Below are positions 19,619 to 30,812 of a stretch of 64,000 nucleotides of DNA, one piece after another. The notes beneath the pieces are model-generated. The model had not been told where the DNA came from. It searched no databases and worked only from the letters and a program-made list of their open reading frames with translations. This DNA is from Marvania coccoides (lineage: Eukaryota; Chlorophyta; Trebouxiophyceae; Chlorellales; Chlorellaceae): the NCBI GenBank assembly GCA_963854735.1, contig OY978105.1, positions 1,178,001 through 1,242,000 on the forward strand, in the 5' to 3' direction. A program made the position numbers and the translations under genes. Position 1 is the first letter of the stretch. Each line of letters starts with the position of its first letter.

Positions 19619-21178
19619 TCACCAAATGCCAATGCTGCCATCGTACGACCCCGAGAACACATTGCCGTCCGCCTCAGTGAGCACCCTCACCGCGTCCTCG
19701 TGGCCCTCGCACCTCCTCACGCAACGCCACGTCGCCAGGTCCCAAAACCGCAGCGTGGCATCGTAAGACCCAGAAGCCAGAAACTCGTCCCCTGCTGCCA
19801 GCGCCAGCACCGCCTCCGAGTGCCCCTCCAGTACCTTGACGCAGTTCAGCGCTGCGGCGTCCCACACCCTCACAGTCTTGTCCCATGACCCGCTGAACAG
19901 GAGGCCGTTTCTGGCAACCAGCACTCGCACGTTATCCTCATGCCCAGTCATCGTGCCCAAGCACCGCAACGACCGCGAGCTCCACGCGCGAATGGTGGTG
20001 TCGTCAGAGCCGCTGAAAACTGTGGTTTCCGTGGCAGCCAGCGCCCTCACCGCCCCCGAGTGCCCTTTCAGCGTCGCCAGGCACCGCAGCGTGGCGGCGT
20101 CCCACACCCGCACGCTGCGGTCGTACGATCCACTGAACACGCGCCCAGAAGACACCGCCAGCGTGCGCACGGGGCCGGTATGCCCGGACAGCGTGGCGAG
20201 GCACGTCAAAGTGGACAGATCCCACACACGCACCGTGCCGTCATAGGACCCGCTGAAGAGGCGTCCGTTGGTAACCACCAGCGCGCGCACGGCGTCGGTG
20301 TGGCCCGTGAGCGTGGCCACGCTGCGCATGTCCTCCAAGCTCCACACCCGAATGGTGTAGTCGTAAGACCCGGAAAACAGGTGCGTGGAGGTGGCTGCGA
20401 GGGACAGTACGGGGCGGGTGTGGTCCTCCAGCACGTGGGTGCATCGCTTGGTGTCTATGTCCCAAACCCGCACGGTTTTATCCGCAGAAGCGGTGAAAAG
20501 TCGACGCCCCGCCACCTCCAGCGCCCAAATGATCTCCTCGTGGCCGTGCAGGATGTTGCCGGAGCGGCCTTCGTCCCAGGAGAACAGCGGCTGCACGGGG
20601 GCGGGGGGCTCCCGCGAGGGGAGGGCCATGCCGTTGGCAGCAGCCCAGTCGATGATGGCGCTGCGGAGAGCAAAATTGGGGGTGAGCTCGGTGTGGCGCA
20701 GGCGCACGCCGGTCACCGGGCATGTCTTGTGGCCCTGCTCCATCCAGCGCTCTATGCTGCGGCGGTCGTAGGTGTGACCCGTGGCTAGAATGACCGGATC
20801 AGCCATGAGTTCCATTGAGACGGGGCAAAGAAACGAAGGCGGCACGTTGCACCCGTCCATCAACTTGGTGGAAGGCTCGCGCGGTTCCATGGCGCCCCCA
20901 TCTGCAGCTGCTGCTTGTGCAGGGGGTTCGGCGGCAGGGGGAGCAGCAGCTGGGGCTGTTGGGGGCCCAGCTGAATCACGTTCACTGCGGTGAAAAAAAA
21001 GCAGCGAATAGGGGTCAAGTAAGGGTGGGTGGGAGAGGTAGAGGCCGGGGGGTGCTTGTGGTGGGGAGAGGGGCTGAAGGGTGCGTGAAATGCTCCTCGA
21101 ACGCGCTCCACCCAAACCCAATTTCGATTTTGATTTAAAGTCGTTCTAAACACGAACTCACTCTGACCGCGGCGACAT
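19619..21178 (-). CDS. U-box and WD40-repeat protein, probable E3 ubiquitin ligase
   Basis: Exons are 21178-21162 (17 nt) and 20984-19619 (460 aa). The start was chosen because the ATG at 21178 gives a phase-2 donor (GA|GTGAGT) that joins the long exon in frame; translation could instead begin at an internal ATG in MEPREPSTKLMDG. A U-box follows (about residues 55-120: PPSFLCPVSMELMADPVILA, GHTYDRRSIERWMEQGHKTC), which recruits E2 enzymes. The rest is eight evenly spaced WD40 units of about 40 residues with near-identical cores such as LFSGSYDGTVRVWD, forming a substrate-binding propeller. The repeat uniformity suggests recent internal duplication or homogenisation. The layout recalls TRAF7 (RING plus WD40), with a U-box in place of the RING. 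Confidence 0.85.
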
Positions 21179-21676
21179 GGAGACGTCGTTTCCATGGTCT
21201 GGTTCGATCGAGCCCGCGGATTCCGTCCGCGCAGGCCCATGCCGGCACTCCCCTCCAGGGGAGTCAGTGGAGGGTCGATTTTGGCCCTGTTCGCTAGCGG
21301 CACCGCCCAAGCGAAGAACACGAAGCGCCTGTTTCATGACTGAGTTCAAAGGCAGCAAGAGCTGGTGTCGTAGAGGCACGCTGACACCAAAAATGAGATT
21401 AAAAGGTGTATCGTGACATTTTGATTTGGTTCGCTCAGCGGGTCCTGCCGACACTATTTGAATAAAAAATTAATGTAACGATATGTAGTAAATAAAACTC
21501 TCGGCTGGGGGAAACGAAAATCCACGTGTTTTTCGGTTTCGAACCAAAGAACAGCAAACAGCTTCGTTGCGAACCACGAACTCAGTGTTTTTACTATTTT
21601 AATTAAAAAAATTCTTAAATGATTACGCGAAGGCGGTAGTAGGGACGCAAGCCAGATTCCCACGTTAATTTTCAAA
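21179..21676. other. Divergent promoter region
   Basis: Shared upstream region of the U-box/WD40 gene (minus) and the MAPK-like kinase gene (plus). The half nearest the U-box gene is GC-richer and could hold 5' UTR; the other half is AT-rich. No further gene is seen. Confidence 0.5.
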
Positions 21677-24034
21677 ATGAGCGAAGACAACCTCGTTCGC
21701 AAGTCGCCGTATGAGCCTGGGTTGTACTTTGTCATGCCCCAGCCTGGTACAACTCTTCAGAGCATCGGCACCACTGAATGGAAGGTCAGCGTCCCGAAAA
21801 CGTCCAAACATGTATAAAATTCCCTCAAACCGTAACCATTTTTCTTGCATTCAGGTGGGCGAGCGCTACATCCTGCGCAAGGTGCTGGGCTACGGCTCCT
21901 TCTCCTGCGTGTGCCTGGCCACCGACACCGTGACCGGCGAGCTGGTGGCGCTCAAGCGCATCGGCGACGTGCTGCACTCTGCAGAGCAGGCAAAGCGTGT
22001 ATTACGCGAAATCGCCATCCTGCGTCGCACCTCCCACCCCAACCTCATCTCCCTCAAGGACTGCTTCCTGCGGCCTTCAGCCACGGGGCAGTGCCGCATG
22101 ATTGGAGGCCGGCTGGTCAACTGCTCGATCGATCTCTACATCGCCACAGAGTACGCAGACGGCGGAGACCTGTTCCACATGCGGGGGCAGCTGGAGCCCG
22201 CGGAGGTGTGCTCCCTGCTATGGCAGCTGCTGCAGGCGCTGTCGTACCTCCACAGCATGCACGTGTGGCACAGGGACGTCAAATCCCAAAATGCGTTTGT
22301 GAGGTGGGACAAGGCCAGTGGGGCGCGGGTGGTGAAGCTGGGGGACTTTGGCAGCGCGCGGTCGGCGTTTGAACACGACAACCGGCGGCTGCAGACCCCT
22401 CGAGACCCCTCTTCTGCGCGCATGGTGAGGGCGTCCGAGCGGTCGTACCACGCCATGGAGGAAGCCATGCAGATCGAGGACCTGTACGCGCTGCCCAGCT
22501 GCGGCAGCGACGCCAGCCTGTCCAGCGCAGGGTCAGACCGCCAGCAGCCGACGGAGCCAGCCACAGGCACCACCACAGGTGGCGGGGGCGGCAGCACCCG
22601 CCACAAAGGGTTTAAAGCCCCCCTCACGCGTGTTGTGGCCACCCCTTGCTACCGCGCGCCCGAAGTGGTGATGTCCCGTGGCGGGTACCACTCTGCCATC
22701 GATATGTGGGGGGCGGGCTGCGTGCTGGGCGAGCTGCTGCAGCGGGTGGCTTACGTTGGGTCCGCCGCCACCCCCAACCTGCACGTGGCCCCGCTGTTTG
22801 CGCTCATCGACATGCCGAAGACCCCGCAAGACGGGGAGACGTTTGGGCGCCCCGAGTGCAAGGGCACGCGCCGGGAACTGCAGGCGCTGTTTGACGTCGT
22901 TGGGACCCCCAGCTGGCGAGACGCTGCGGGCGTGGAGATGGCAGAGTGGCGTCACTACCTGGCCAACCTCCCGGGCAAAGCCCCCACGCTGTACCGGCGG
23001 TTCAGCGCTGCGGGGGAGCCGGCCGTGCACCTGCTGTCCCGCCTCTTAGATTTCGACCCAGGGAGGAGGGCCTCCTGCGAAGAGGCGCTGGCGCACGAGT
23101 TCTTCGCGGTGAAGCGCGCGGAGATCGCGGACCTGGCGCAGGGGCAGGCGGTGGCTGCGGTGGATTATGGGTCTGGCGCTGCTGGTCGGGCCAACAGCAC
23201 CGGCGTGGACGCTGCTGCCGCAGCCGCCACGCAGGACGCTGCCCTGGCCGCGGGGGGCGAGGAGCCTGCGGCGGCAGCGGCGGCGGCGGCAGTGGCGGGC
23301 AACACCGACAACGGACAGAGCCACAAGTGCTGGCAGGAGAGCAACCCCGGGGTGGCGCTGGCGTTGCTGGAGGAGGAGCTGGAGGCGGTGTCCGAGGGGG
23401 CGCCCTCAGGGCTGTTAGACCCCGGATCTGAAGGGTACCACCGCCTGAGAAAGCTGCTAGAGGCAGAGTGCGCGGCGGCGGCAGCAGCGGCGGCCGCGAG
23501 GTCCGGCACTTCTTCTTCTGCCGCTGCTGCTGGTGGTGGTGCTGCTGCTGCTGCGGCGGCGGCGGCTGGACCTGCGGCGTTTCCGCGTGAGAAGGCAGAG
23601 AGCGGAGGGGTGCTGGGGGATGTGCTCCGCCGGCGAGGGCCTGGGCTGCAGGAGGATTCTGCGTCCTTGGGCGCGAAATCTCCAGACTATGGGCGGGAGC
23701 GGCTGAGCAACGTGGCCGACACCTGGCAGGGGCGAGAGCTAGGTAAGAACGCAGTTATTTGCCTTGATTTGTTCTTTTGACGTCATACTGAAAACGTCTA
23801 GTGTTTCCTTTTGAATTTTAAGTGCTAATTAAATCCCATTCCATTTCCCATTTTCTCCCCTGTGCAGACCCTCGCAAATTTTTGGGGCCTCAGAGGCACT
23901 CAGAGTGGTCCATGCAGGGCGGCGGGGCCGGGCCTGCGCCTGGCCCTCGGTGGGGCGTCACCTCAGTGGCGCCAGGCCTGGACGAGCAGGACCCACGCGT
24001 GCAGGCCATCGTGAAAAAACAGCAAGAACGCTAA
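21677..24034 (+). CDS. MAPK-like (CMGC) protein kinase with an enlarged activation segment
   Basis: Exons are 21677-21784, 21855-23742 and 23868-24034 (720 aa). The kinase domain (about residues 37-453) keeps all catalytic motifs: GYGSFSCVCLA loop, VALKRI lysine, WHRDVKSQNAF catalytic loop, LGDFGSAR and CYRAPEVV with DMWGAGC. DFG is near residue 200 and APE near 303, so the activation segment has about 100 residues instead of about 30. The insert is rich in Ser, Thr and Gly and lacks an obvious TxY phosphorylation motif. A further insert after helix F resembles an expanded CMGC insert. The C-terminal third is low-complexity Ala/Gly with a short ordered end (DPRKFLGPQRHSEWSM). The substrate is unknown. 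TGTAA lies at 24173-24177. Confidence 0.82.
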
Positions 24035-24181
24035 GGAGAGCACACCCTAACTCGCTCGTAGACATGCTGTTGCACGAAGTAATTGAACAACCCAGTGTAT
24101 CTATTGTCTCTTTTGGTATCCTGTATTTTTTCCCCCTTGTTAAAGCTAAATATATGTTGTGTTGTTATGCAATGTAAAAAT

Positions 24182-25928
24182 CTAAAAGAGGGTTATGGCA
24201 GGCAAACCAGTCAACTTTCGCCGCTTCCCAGGCTTCGCATTCACATTTGAACGAGTGCCCGCCTGCTGCAGCTCTTTTTCACTCTTTTTGAGCGCGGGGT
24301 GCAGCTCTGGCGCCACCGCCGCAGCAACACCAATCCCTCCTCCCCCACCGCCGCCGCCCTCCGCCTCCAACGCTGCTGCCATCTCTTCCAGCCCTACCCT
24401 CACCGCGCCCCTCACCGCATCAATCTGCTCCTTCTCCAGTCGCGCATCCTTCACGTACGCGTTGTCCGCCTTCCTCAGCATGGCTTTGAAGTGTCGTACA
24501 TCTTCTTTCCTCAGCACAGTCACCACCCGCCCGTTCTTTCCAGCCCGCGCAGTACGCCCAGCCCTGTGCACGTATGTCTTGGCGTACACCGGGGCATCGT
24601 AGTTCACCACCACCTCCACGCCCTCCACGTCCATGCCTCGGGTCATGGCATCTGAGCTCATCAAAACCGAAGCCCGGCCCTCCTTGAAAGCGGCCAGAGC
24701 TGCCCGACGCGCCTCAGGCGGCAGCGCAGCGGAGTACTCCACCGCTTCGCCCACTGCTTCTCTCAGGGCTGGGGAGCGCAGCATGAGGGAGAGGCGGTGG
24801 GTGGCGTCCACAGAGGAAGCAAAGACGACTGTGCGCGCTGGACGCAGGCTGGCCAGCAGGGCGGCCAGGGCGTAGGGTTTTTGCTCTGCGGGCACCACCA
24901 GCTTCTCTTCCTGTAGCCCGGGCGGCAGCTTGTACCGGTGGTCTCCCTCTGCGAAAGCAGGGAAGAAGAGGAATAAGTTGTCGAGCTGACAAAACAAGTT
25001 TTCACCATTTGAATGCCGTTTCTAGGCCCCCCAAATCATCAAATAACCTCGCTATATTAAAGAAAGCGCAAATAAAAAGAAAGAAGTGTATTATTATTGT
25101 GTTCGTTCCACTGCTATTCTATGCCTCCTCACCTGCTGCCATTGCCACGTAGCGGGGGCAGTGCAGCCCCAGTCTATCCATTTTCGAGGGGTCTTTGGTC
25201 AACGTAGCGCTCACAACAAACTTCACCACCCTCGACCGCGCCAACGCTGTCGCCTCCAGCACCCGCGGCAGCCAGTTTTGGTAGGACTGGCGCAGCAGGC
25301 GGTCGGCTTCATCCACCACTAAAAACCGAAGACTTGCCAGACAGAACCCAAGGGTGCCCTGCAGGTGGGCCACCAGCCGACCGGGGGTGGCCACGACCAC
25401 CCGCGCACCAGGCAGCGACTCTGCTTCAGCCCCCAGCCCCGCGCTGCCGCACGCTAAGCAGCATTGAAGGCTCAGCGCCTGGCACAGCGGCTGCAGCACA
25501 GCTGCCACTTGCTGGGCGAGGTCGCGGGTGGGGAGGACGATGAGCGCTTGCAGGGCGGGGTGGGTGGGTGGGGGAGGGCGGCGCGCGAGCGCGTGGAGGA
25601 GGGGGAGTGTGTAGGCCAATGTTTTGCCGCTGCCTGTTGGGGCAGCGAGGCAAATGTCGTGCAGGGCGCTGGCGCCCCCTGCGGTGGCTTCCCACACCAC
25701 TGTTTGCACGGGGAACAGCACTTCGATGCCTGCAGAGTGCAGGGAGGGCAACAAGCGAGGGTCCAGGCCGCCGACGTCTTCAAGCAGCGTGCCGTCGCCT
25801 GGATGGATGGTGAGGGGGACGCGCATCCAGGGGAGCACCGGGGCGGATCGCCCGGGTTTAGAGGCAGCCACCGGCTGTGTCTCCTCAGCTGCCTGCTGCA
25901 TTTCCTCGTCTTTTTCTGGGGATGTCAT
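24182..25928 (-). CDS. DDX51: DEAD-box RNA helicase DDX51/DBP6-like
   Basis: Exons are 25928-25133 and 24948-24182 (520 aa), phase-1 GT-AG intron. Motifs appear in order: Walker A APTGSGKT, PTRDLA, TPGRLV, DEADRLLRQSYQNWLPRVLE (characteristic of DDX51/Dbp6), SATLTKDP, SDAMTRGMDVEGV and HRAGRTARAG. Family members act in the nucleolus in 60S ribosome assembly and 28S 3'-end maturation. The tail has a Gly run and a basic end (KPGKRRKLTGLP). At its 3' end it converges on the MAPK-like gene with 147 bp between stops; at its 5' end it is divergent from the fasciclin gene. Confidence 0.9.
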
Positions 25929-26280
25929 CGTAAAAAATAAAAATCAAATATGTACACGCCGCCGCTGCCCTTCTGCGGGTGTGCAATTGGATTATAAATC
26001 TGCAAACCCAGATTATTAATGCAATTTCAGGGGTCCGCCGGCCTTCATCACTTGATAGAAAAGTCTGCAAGCGCCCTTGACTTTGACCGGCCAAGTGACC
26101 ATCGAACTTGCCTGGTCGAGGCGCCTTTTTCAAAAAGAAGAAATTCAGCGCCCTCGGGACCTCAAATAATCGTTCGACGACCTCCCTCGGTCTCTCAGCC
26201 AAAAAAAATATTTATTTCTTCAGCTCCCTCCCCTTCCTCAGTAGTATTTTCAGTAGGAGTGGGGCGTAACTCCAGTTACT
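25929..26280. other. Divergent promoter region of DDX51 and the fasciclin gene
   Basis: 352 bp between two divergent start codons. No gene or clear motif was recognised. Confidence 0.5.
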
Positions 26281-27507
26281 ATGGTGCACATTCAGCCATT
26301 CGTAGCCTTAACGCTGGCAATTCTGGCGTGTGGCCACCTCGGTAAGTTGGCCGCTCCCCCCTCCCTTGACAGGACTAATTGCTGGTCATTCAACGCTTTA
26401 AACCCTTTTGAGCCCCTCCGTTGAACCCCGAATATTATTTTGCATGGCTTTCGCCTCACCAACTACGATTTTCAAACCTTTCTTCTGCAGCCGCTGCTGA
26501 ATTCCTGCACTCGGGAAAGCACCCTGCCGTTGAGCCCACTGTGCTGGTTTCTGGCCCACGCGTGTCAGGTGCTCGCACCCTGCCGCAACCAAGCACCAAG
26601 AGCGAAAAAATCAAAGCCGCCTTGGGCCTTGGCGGCGCCACCGTGGCTCCCGTCGTCCCGCCCGGCTGCTCCTCCATATTCGGCTTGGTGCACAAGAACC
26701 CAAACTTTACGTTCCTGGACCAGGCCATCCAGGTTACTGGCCTGCAGAGCGTGCTGGACGACCCCGCCCTCGTGGCAACAGTGTTTGCTCCCAACGACGC
26801 GGCGTTCACTAGATCCCTTGGTGCTCTGGGTATCACCCCCCAGGAGCTATTCAGTGATGTCGCTGCACTGGCCGTCATACTCAAGTACCACGTCCTCCCC
26901 GGCGTGAATTTGGAGGCGGCCGAGTTCAGGTACGGAGTTGTTGCTTCATTGCAGCTGAGATAGCAGCTATTTACTTGCTATTATCGCCTTATTTATCTCT
27001 TTGAAAATTTCAGGGATGACCAGCAGTACTACACTCTCCTGACCGACAGCAAGAAGAACACTTACACGTTGGTATTCAACTATGAGAGGGCAAGTAATGC
27101 TTGGCGACCAGCGCTTTTTTCAATTCAGTACCAATATACATCATGTGTTCTTCCTTATTTTCTCTCTGTGCAGGAGATTGACCTGAAAGCGCTCAAGCGC
27201 GGCGAGGAGGCTGTCACTGAGGTCTTTGAGATCGTGCCCAGCGGAAGCGCTGCTGCCAACGTCAGTTTACAGTTCCCCCCCGTTTCAAATATTACGTTGT
27301 GCATTTTTGTCTTAATGCACGCCTTTTGTTTTCTTTTTGCAGATTATCGCCTTTGACCTCAACGCTGGCTGCCCCTCCATCGCCCATGTCGTCGACCGCG
27401 TGCTGCTGCCCGACTACAACGACGCCGCTGTGGTGGAGCTGGCGGACAGCGGCCTCTCTATCTGGAACGCGTACCAGGAGATCAACCGCACCGACGCCCT
27501 CCCGTAA
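26281..27507 (+). CDS. Secreted fasciclin (FAS1) domain protein
   Basis: Exons are 26281-26341, 26491-26929, 27014-27089, 27174-27260 and 27343-27507 (275 aa). A signal peptide (MVHIQPFVALTLAILACGHL) precedes one FAS1 domain. FAS1 box H1 reads VATVFAPNDAAFTR, the YH motif is LKYHVLPGVNL, and the end AHVVDRVLLPDY is box H2-like. FAS1 proteins mediate adhesion in the cell wall or extracellular matrix. Intron 3 begins GCAAGT after AGG (a GC-AG intron): using the GT inside it creates an immediate stop. No GPI tail is present, so the product is likely released or wall-bound. Confidence 0.88.
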
Positions 27508-27875
27508 AGGTAGAGACACCAACTTAGCTTTCAGCAGCAGGAAACACGCTGCTGCCATAGCAAACATATTCATTAGCAAGACAAGCTTAATCATCCCCGG
27601 AGTATATTGGGCGTATGAAAAAATTAGCAGGCAGAAAACTTGATGAATAAACACACCCATCCCCATTACTCCTATTAGCCAGTCCCACCCACGTCTCTTA
27701 GTCTGTTTTCTTTATTTATACTGCGATTGGCAGCAGTAGGTAGATTAGAATGTAAAAAATAAAAAATTTACATGAAATTGTATTTCAATATTCCTCACGA
27801 GAAGAAGACAATTTTTGTTTACGAGTAACGAAGAAGGAGAACACGTGTACAAATGAATATGCAATAGTTGCTGCT
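27508..27875. other. Convergent intergenic region
   Basis: 3' regions of the fasciclin gene (TGTAA at 27751-27755) and of the ER DnaJ gene on the other strand. No gene is seen. Confidence 0.6.
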
Positions 27876-29223
27876 TCACAGCTCGTCGTGCTTCTTTCCA
27901 GCACCGTCACCACCAGCATCTGCCGCCACCTTTTGGCACTCCCACTGCTCCCCCTTGAAAATCTCCCGCAGCGCCTTGCTCTGCTCCTCTGCCACATTTT
28001 TGGGAAACTCCACGGTGTACCGCACGTAAAGGTCGCCTCTCCCCGTCTTTTCAAATACCGGCATGCCCTCCCCTTTGATCCGCTGGACCTGCCCCGGCTT
28101 TGTCACCCCGGCGCTGGCCAGCGTCACTTTATGCCCGTCCAGGTGCTCCACCTCCATTGTGAACCCTGTGAGCGCGTCTGTGAGGCTGATGGTGCGCTCC
28201 ATGTGCAGGTTGCTGCCCTTGCGCGTGAAGGTGGCGTGCGGCCGTGCCCTCACCACGAAAATCAAATCCCCAGGCTCGCCGTCGATCATCGGCTCGCCCT
28301 CCTCAAAGAACGAGATCTCGTGGCCGTCGACCATGCCCGGTTCCACCGAAACGCTGAGCGTGTCGGGCTGGCGAACCAGCTTCACGTTGGGGCAGTCCTC
28401 GCAAACTTTAGTGGTAAACTGCTGGTACATGCCAGGGCCGATCTGCTGCGTGACGACCTTGTTGCGGCAGTTGCACTGGCGCTTGCCGAACGCAGGCTTC
28501 ACCACGTTTTTATCCCGCACCACCTTGATTGTGGCGCCCAGGTAGAGCTCCGCCAGAGTCACCTCCAGGTCGGCGTAGACGGTGTCGCCGCGCGGGGTCT
28601 GCTCCTCCTCCTCCTGCTGCCCGCCGAACCCGAACCCGCCGAACCCTCCGCCGAAGAATTGCGAGAAGATGTCGTCGGCGCTGTGACCGCCGCCGCCGCC
28701 GCCGCCGTCTCCCATCTGCTTCAGGCCCTCCTCGCCGTAGCGGTCGTAGACCTTGCGCTTCTCAGCGTCGGTGAGGACCTCGTATGCTGCAATTTTGAAG
28801 GTGAGTAAACGGAGGGGAGCGAGTGAGGGAAGGAGCGGTGGTTGGAGCGAAACAACTAAAAAAACCAAAGGCTGTAAATCTGATAATAAGCGCTTTTTGA
28901 AGAGTAATGCTGCAGCTCACCGTGTCCAATCTCGGCAAACTTTTCGGCAGCCTGCTTCTTGTCCTCCTCGCTGCCCTGCACCTTGTCTGGGTGCATCTTG
29001 AGGGCCAACTTGCGGTAGGCACGCTTGATGGTGGCCTCATCGGCCGATCGGTGCACGTGCAAAATGTCATAGTAGTCGCGTCTGCAGAATGGGAGGCGCT
29101 TTGGTGTGAGCTGTCCGGGCAACAGAACAAGACTGCTTCGAGATGTGATGGGAAAAAAACTCACGCTGAAGCCACTGCCAGGAGGCATGCGACCAGCACG
29201 GCCGCTACCCATAGCCGACTCAT
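27876..29223 (-). CDS. DNAJB11: ER DnaJ co-chaperone (ERdj3/DNAJB11 type)
   Basis: Exons are 29223-29165, 29081-28921 and 28786-27876 (376 aa). A signal peptide ([20 protein letters not shown]) leads directly into the J domain ([20 protein letters not shown]) with the HPD motif in KMHPDKVQ. A Gly/Phe region follows, then a DNAJB11-type C-terminal substrate-binding domain with four Cys (QCNCRNK and CEDC). The protein ends KKHDEL, an ER-retention signal, so it acts with BiP in the ER lumen. Both introns are GT-AG (phases 2 and 1). It is divergent from the next gene with 212 bp between starts. Confidence 0.95.
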
Positions 29224-29435
29224 GTTTTGTTGTTTTACAAATTTGATGGCGTGGTTGGATGCGCATTATAATTATTGAGTTTCTTCAACAACAATGTCTC
29301 TTCAACGCTATTTGCGAGCTAGCGAAGCACATTTTAACTTTGAACAATATCAACGATCAAAGATTCTTCAAAGAATTTGTCTTGTAGCTTGCTTAACCTC
29401 AACCACTTTTTTTTTCAATTTCTTTGATCTGGTAA

Positions 29436-30510
29436 ATGGACTTCTCCATTAGCGCCCTGAAAAAGCCATCGTCGCTGCAACCTAGGGATAGACAAACATT
29501 GGGCCTACCTTCGGCAGCAGCTCACCTTGCACGCCAGCTCTCAAACCCCAACCACTCTTCCACCAACAACGCTGTGCCTCCTCCCTCAGCCGTAGACATC
29601 ATGTCCCAGCTGCGCCGAGAAATGGGCAAGGGAAATGTCGACTCAGAACAGGGGCAGGCTCTCTTGGAGCTGCTGGATGCAGGTGAGAAGTATAAAATTG
29701 AACTCCAGCTGTTGCCGGTGTATTTTAGGCCTTGTGCACCCTAAGCGTTCCTGGTATCGTGTTTTTTTTACAGGCTGGTACGCGAAAAAAGAGAAAAAGA
29801 AGAGAGAACCGCGCTCAGTGGATTCCCCTGCTGCCGCAGCTAACTCGTCGTCCAATCCGATCAGCCCAGCAGCGCCTCGCCTGCGCCCCCTCAATTTGGA
29901 TTCGCTGCGTGAGCCTGCTGGTGCCCCTCCCGGCTCCCCATCGATGTTTTCTTCCTACAGCATGGCTGGCACCAGCAACTGGGACACCCCGCGCTCATGG
30001 GCCACTGCCGCTACAACCTGCCTGCCACAGGTGAGCCCACAAGCCATTGCTAAATACGTAATATTTCCGCACTAGCCATTTTCCAGCACCGATGTGTATT
30101 TCATCCTTCGTCCCTACTATTTAATGATGCAGACCACCGCTGAGTTGGACGGCCTGGATGAAGAGCAGCTGCACAAGCTGGCGGAGGAGGCTGACAAGCT
30201 CGCCAAGAGGGCGGAGACGGCGCTGAGACTGGCTCGCGCGCGGCTGGAGGCGACCACGGAAGGAGGAGGCTACTTTGCGGGAAATGGGGCAGAGGGAGCC
30301 CCACAGGCAGCAGCAGCTGGCGTGGCTGGCCAGCTAATTTTCCTTGTCCTGGCGCTGCTCACCGGGTGGCTCACGCTGCTGGAGATTGCGCTGCGCGTGG
30401 TGGGCTTTAAGAAGGGAGCCGAGCTGCTGCAAGGAGCGTACACTGGCCTGGGCGCTGTAGCAGGCGCTGCGCAGGGAGCAGCTGTGGCAGTGTTTCGCCG
30501 TAATCAATAA
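29436..30510 (+). CDS. Unknown coiled-coil membrane protein
   Basis: Exons are 29436-29682, 29774-30030 and 30133-30510 (293 aa), GT-AG introns in phases 1 and 0. I do not recognise the family. The N-terminal half is soluble and rich in Ser, Pro and Asn. A Lys/Glu/Arg patch (AKKEKKKREP) follows, then a coiled coil (LHKLAEEADKLAKRAETALR, about residues 175-205). A hydrophobic segment (GQLIFLVLALLTGWLTLLEI) is probably a transmembrane helix, with a weaker Ala/Gly-rich hydrophobic stretch after it. The C-terminus is basic (FRRNQ). No signal peptide is seen, so a tail-anchored or hairpin topology is possible. Frame and splice sites make it a real gene; its function cannot be stated. Confidence 0.7.
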
Positions 30511-30812
30511 AAAATATGCTTAAAGTTAGTTACTTTTTCGTTCCCCCCCTTCAATATTTGTTTATCGGTATATCACTTCTATTACTTGTATAATATTTTA
30601 TCTACTCTCTCTCTCGCTCTCTCTGCGTTCCTGTGTAGCTCCTCCCCCCTCTGCCTTGATTTTTGGTGTACGTTTATGAAAATATACATTTATTCTGTAT
30701 TTAAAAATTTGGAAAACATAATAAATACGGCAGTGGTACCATAAAATCAGGATGGGCGTTTTTTTTTTTTTTTTTTTCGCGGTTGGTTTGAGAAATTCTG
30801 TTCACAATCCTC
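30511..30812. other. Convergent intergenic region
   Basis: 3' regions of the coiled-coil membrane gene and the DUF707 gene, AT-rich, with a (TC)n-like stretch near 30605 and a long T run near the end. Confidence 0.6.
30759..30777 (+). repeat. T19 homopolymer
   Basis: Nineteen T residues in the convergent 3' intergenic region. Read on the minus strand it is A19 just past the DUF707 stop, so it could be a genomic poly-A tract near that gene's 3' end. Confidence 0.8.
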
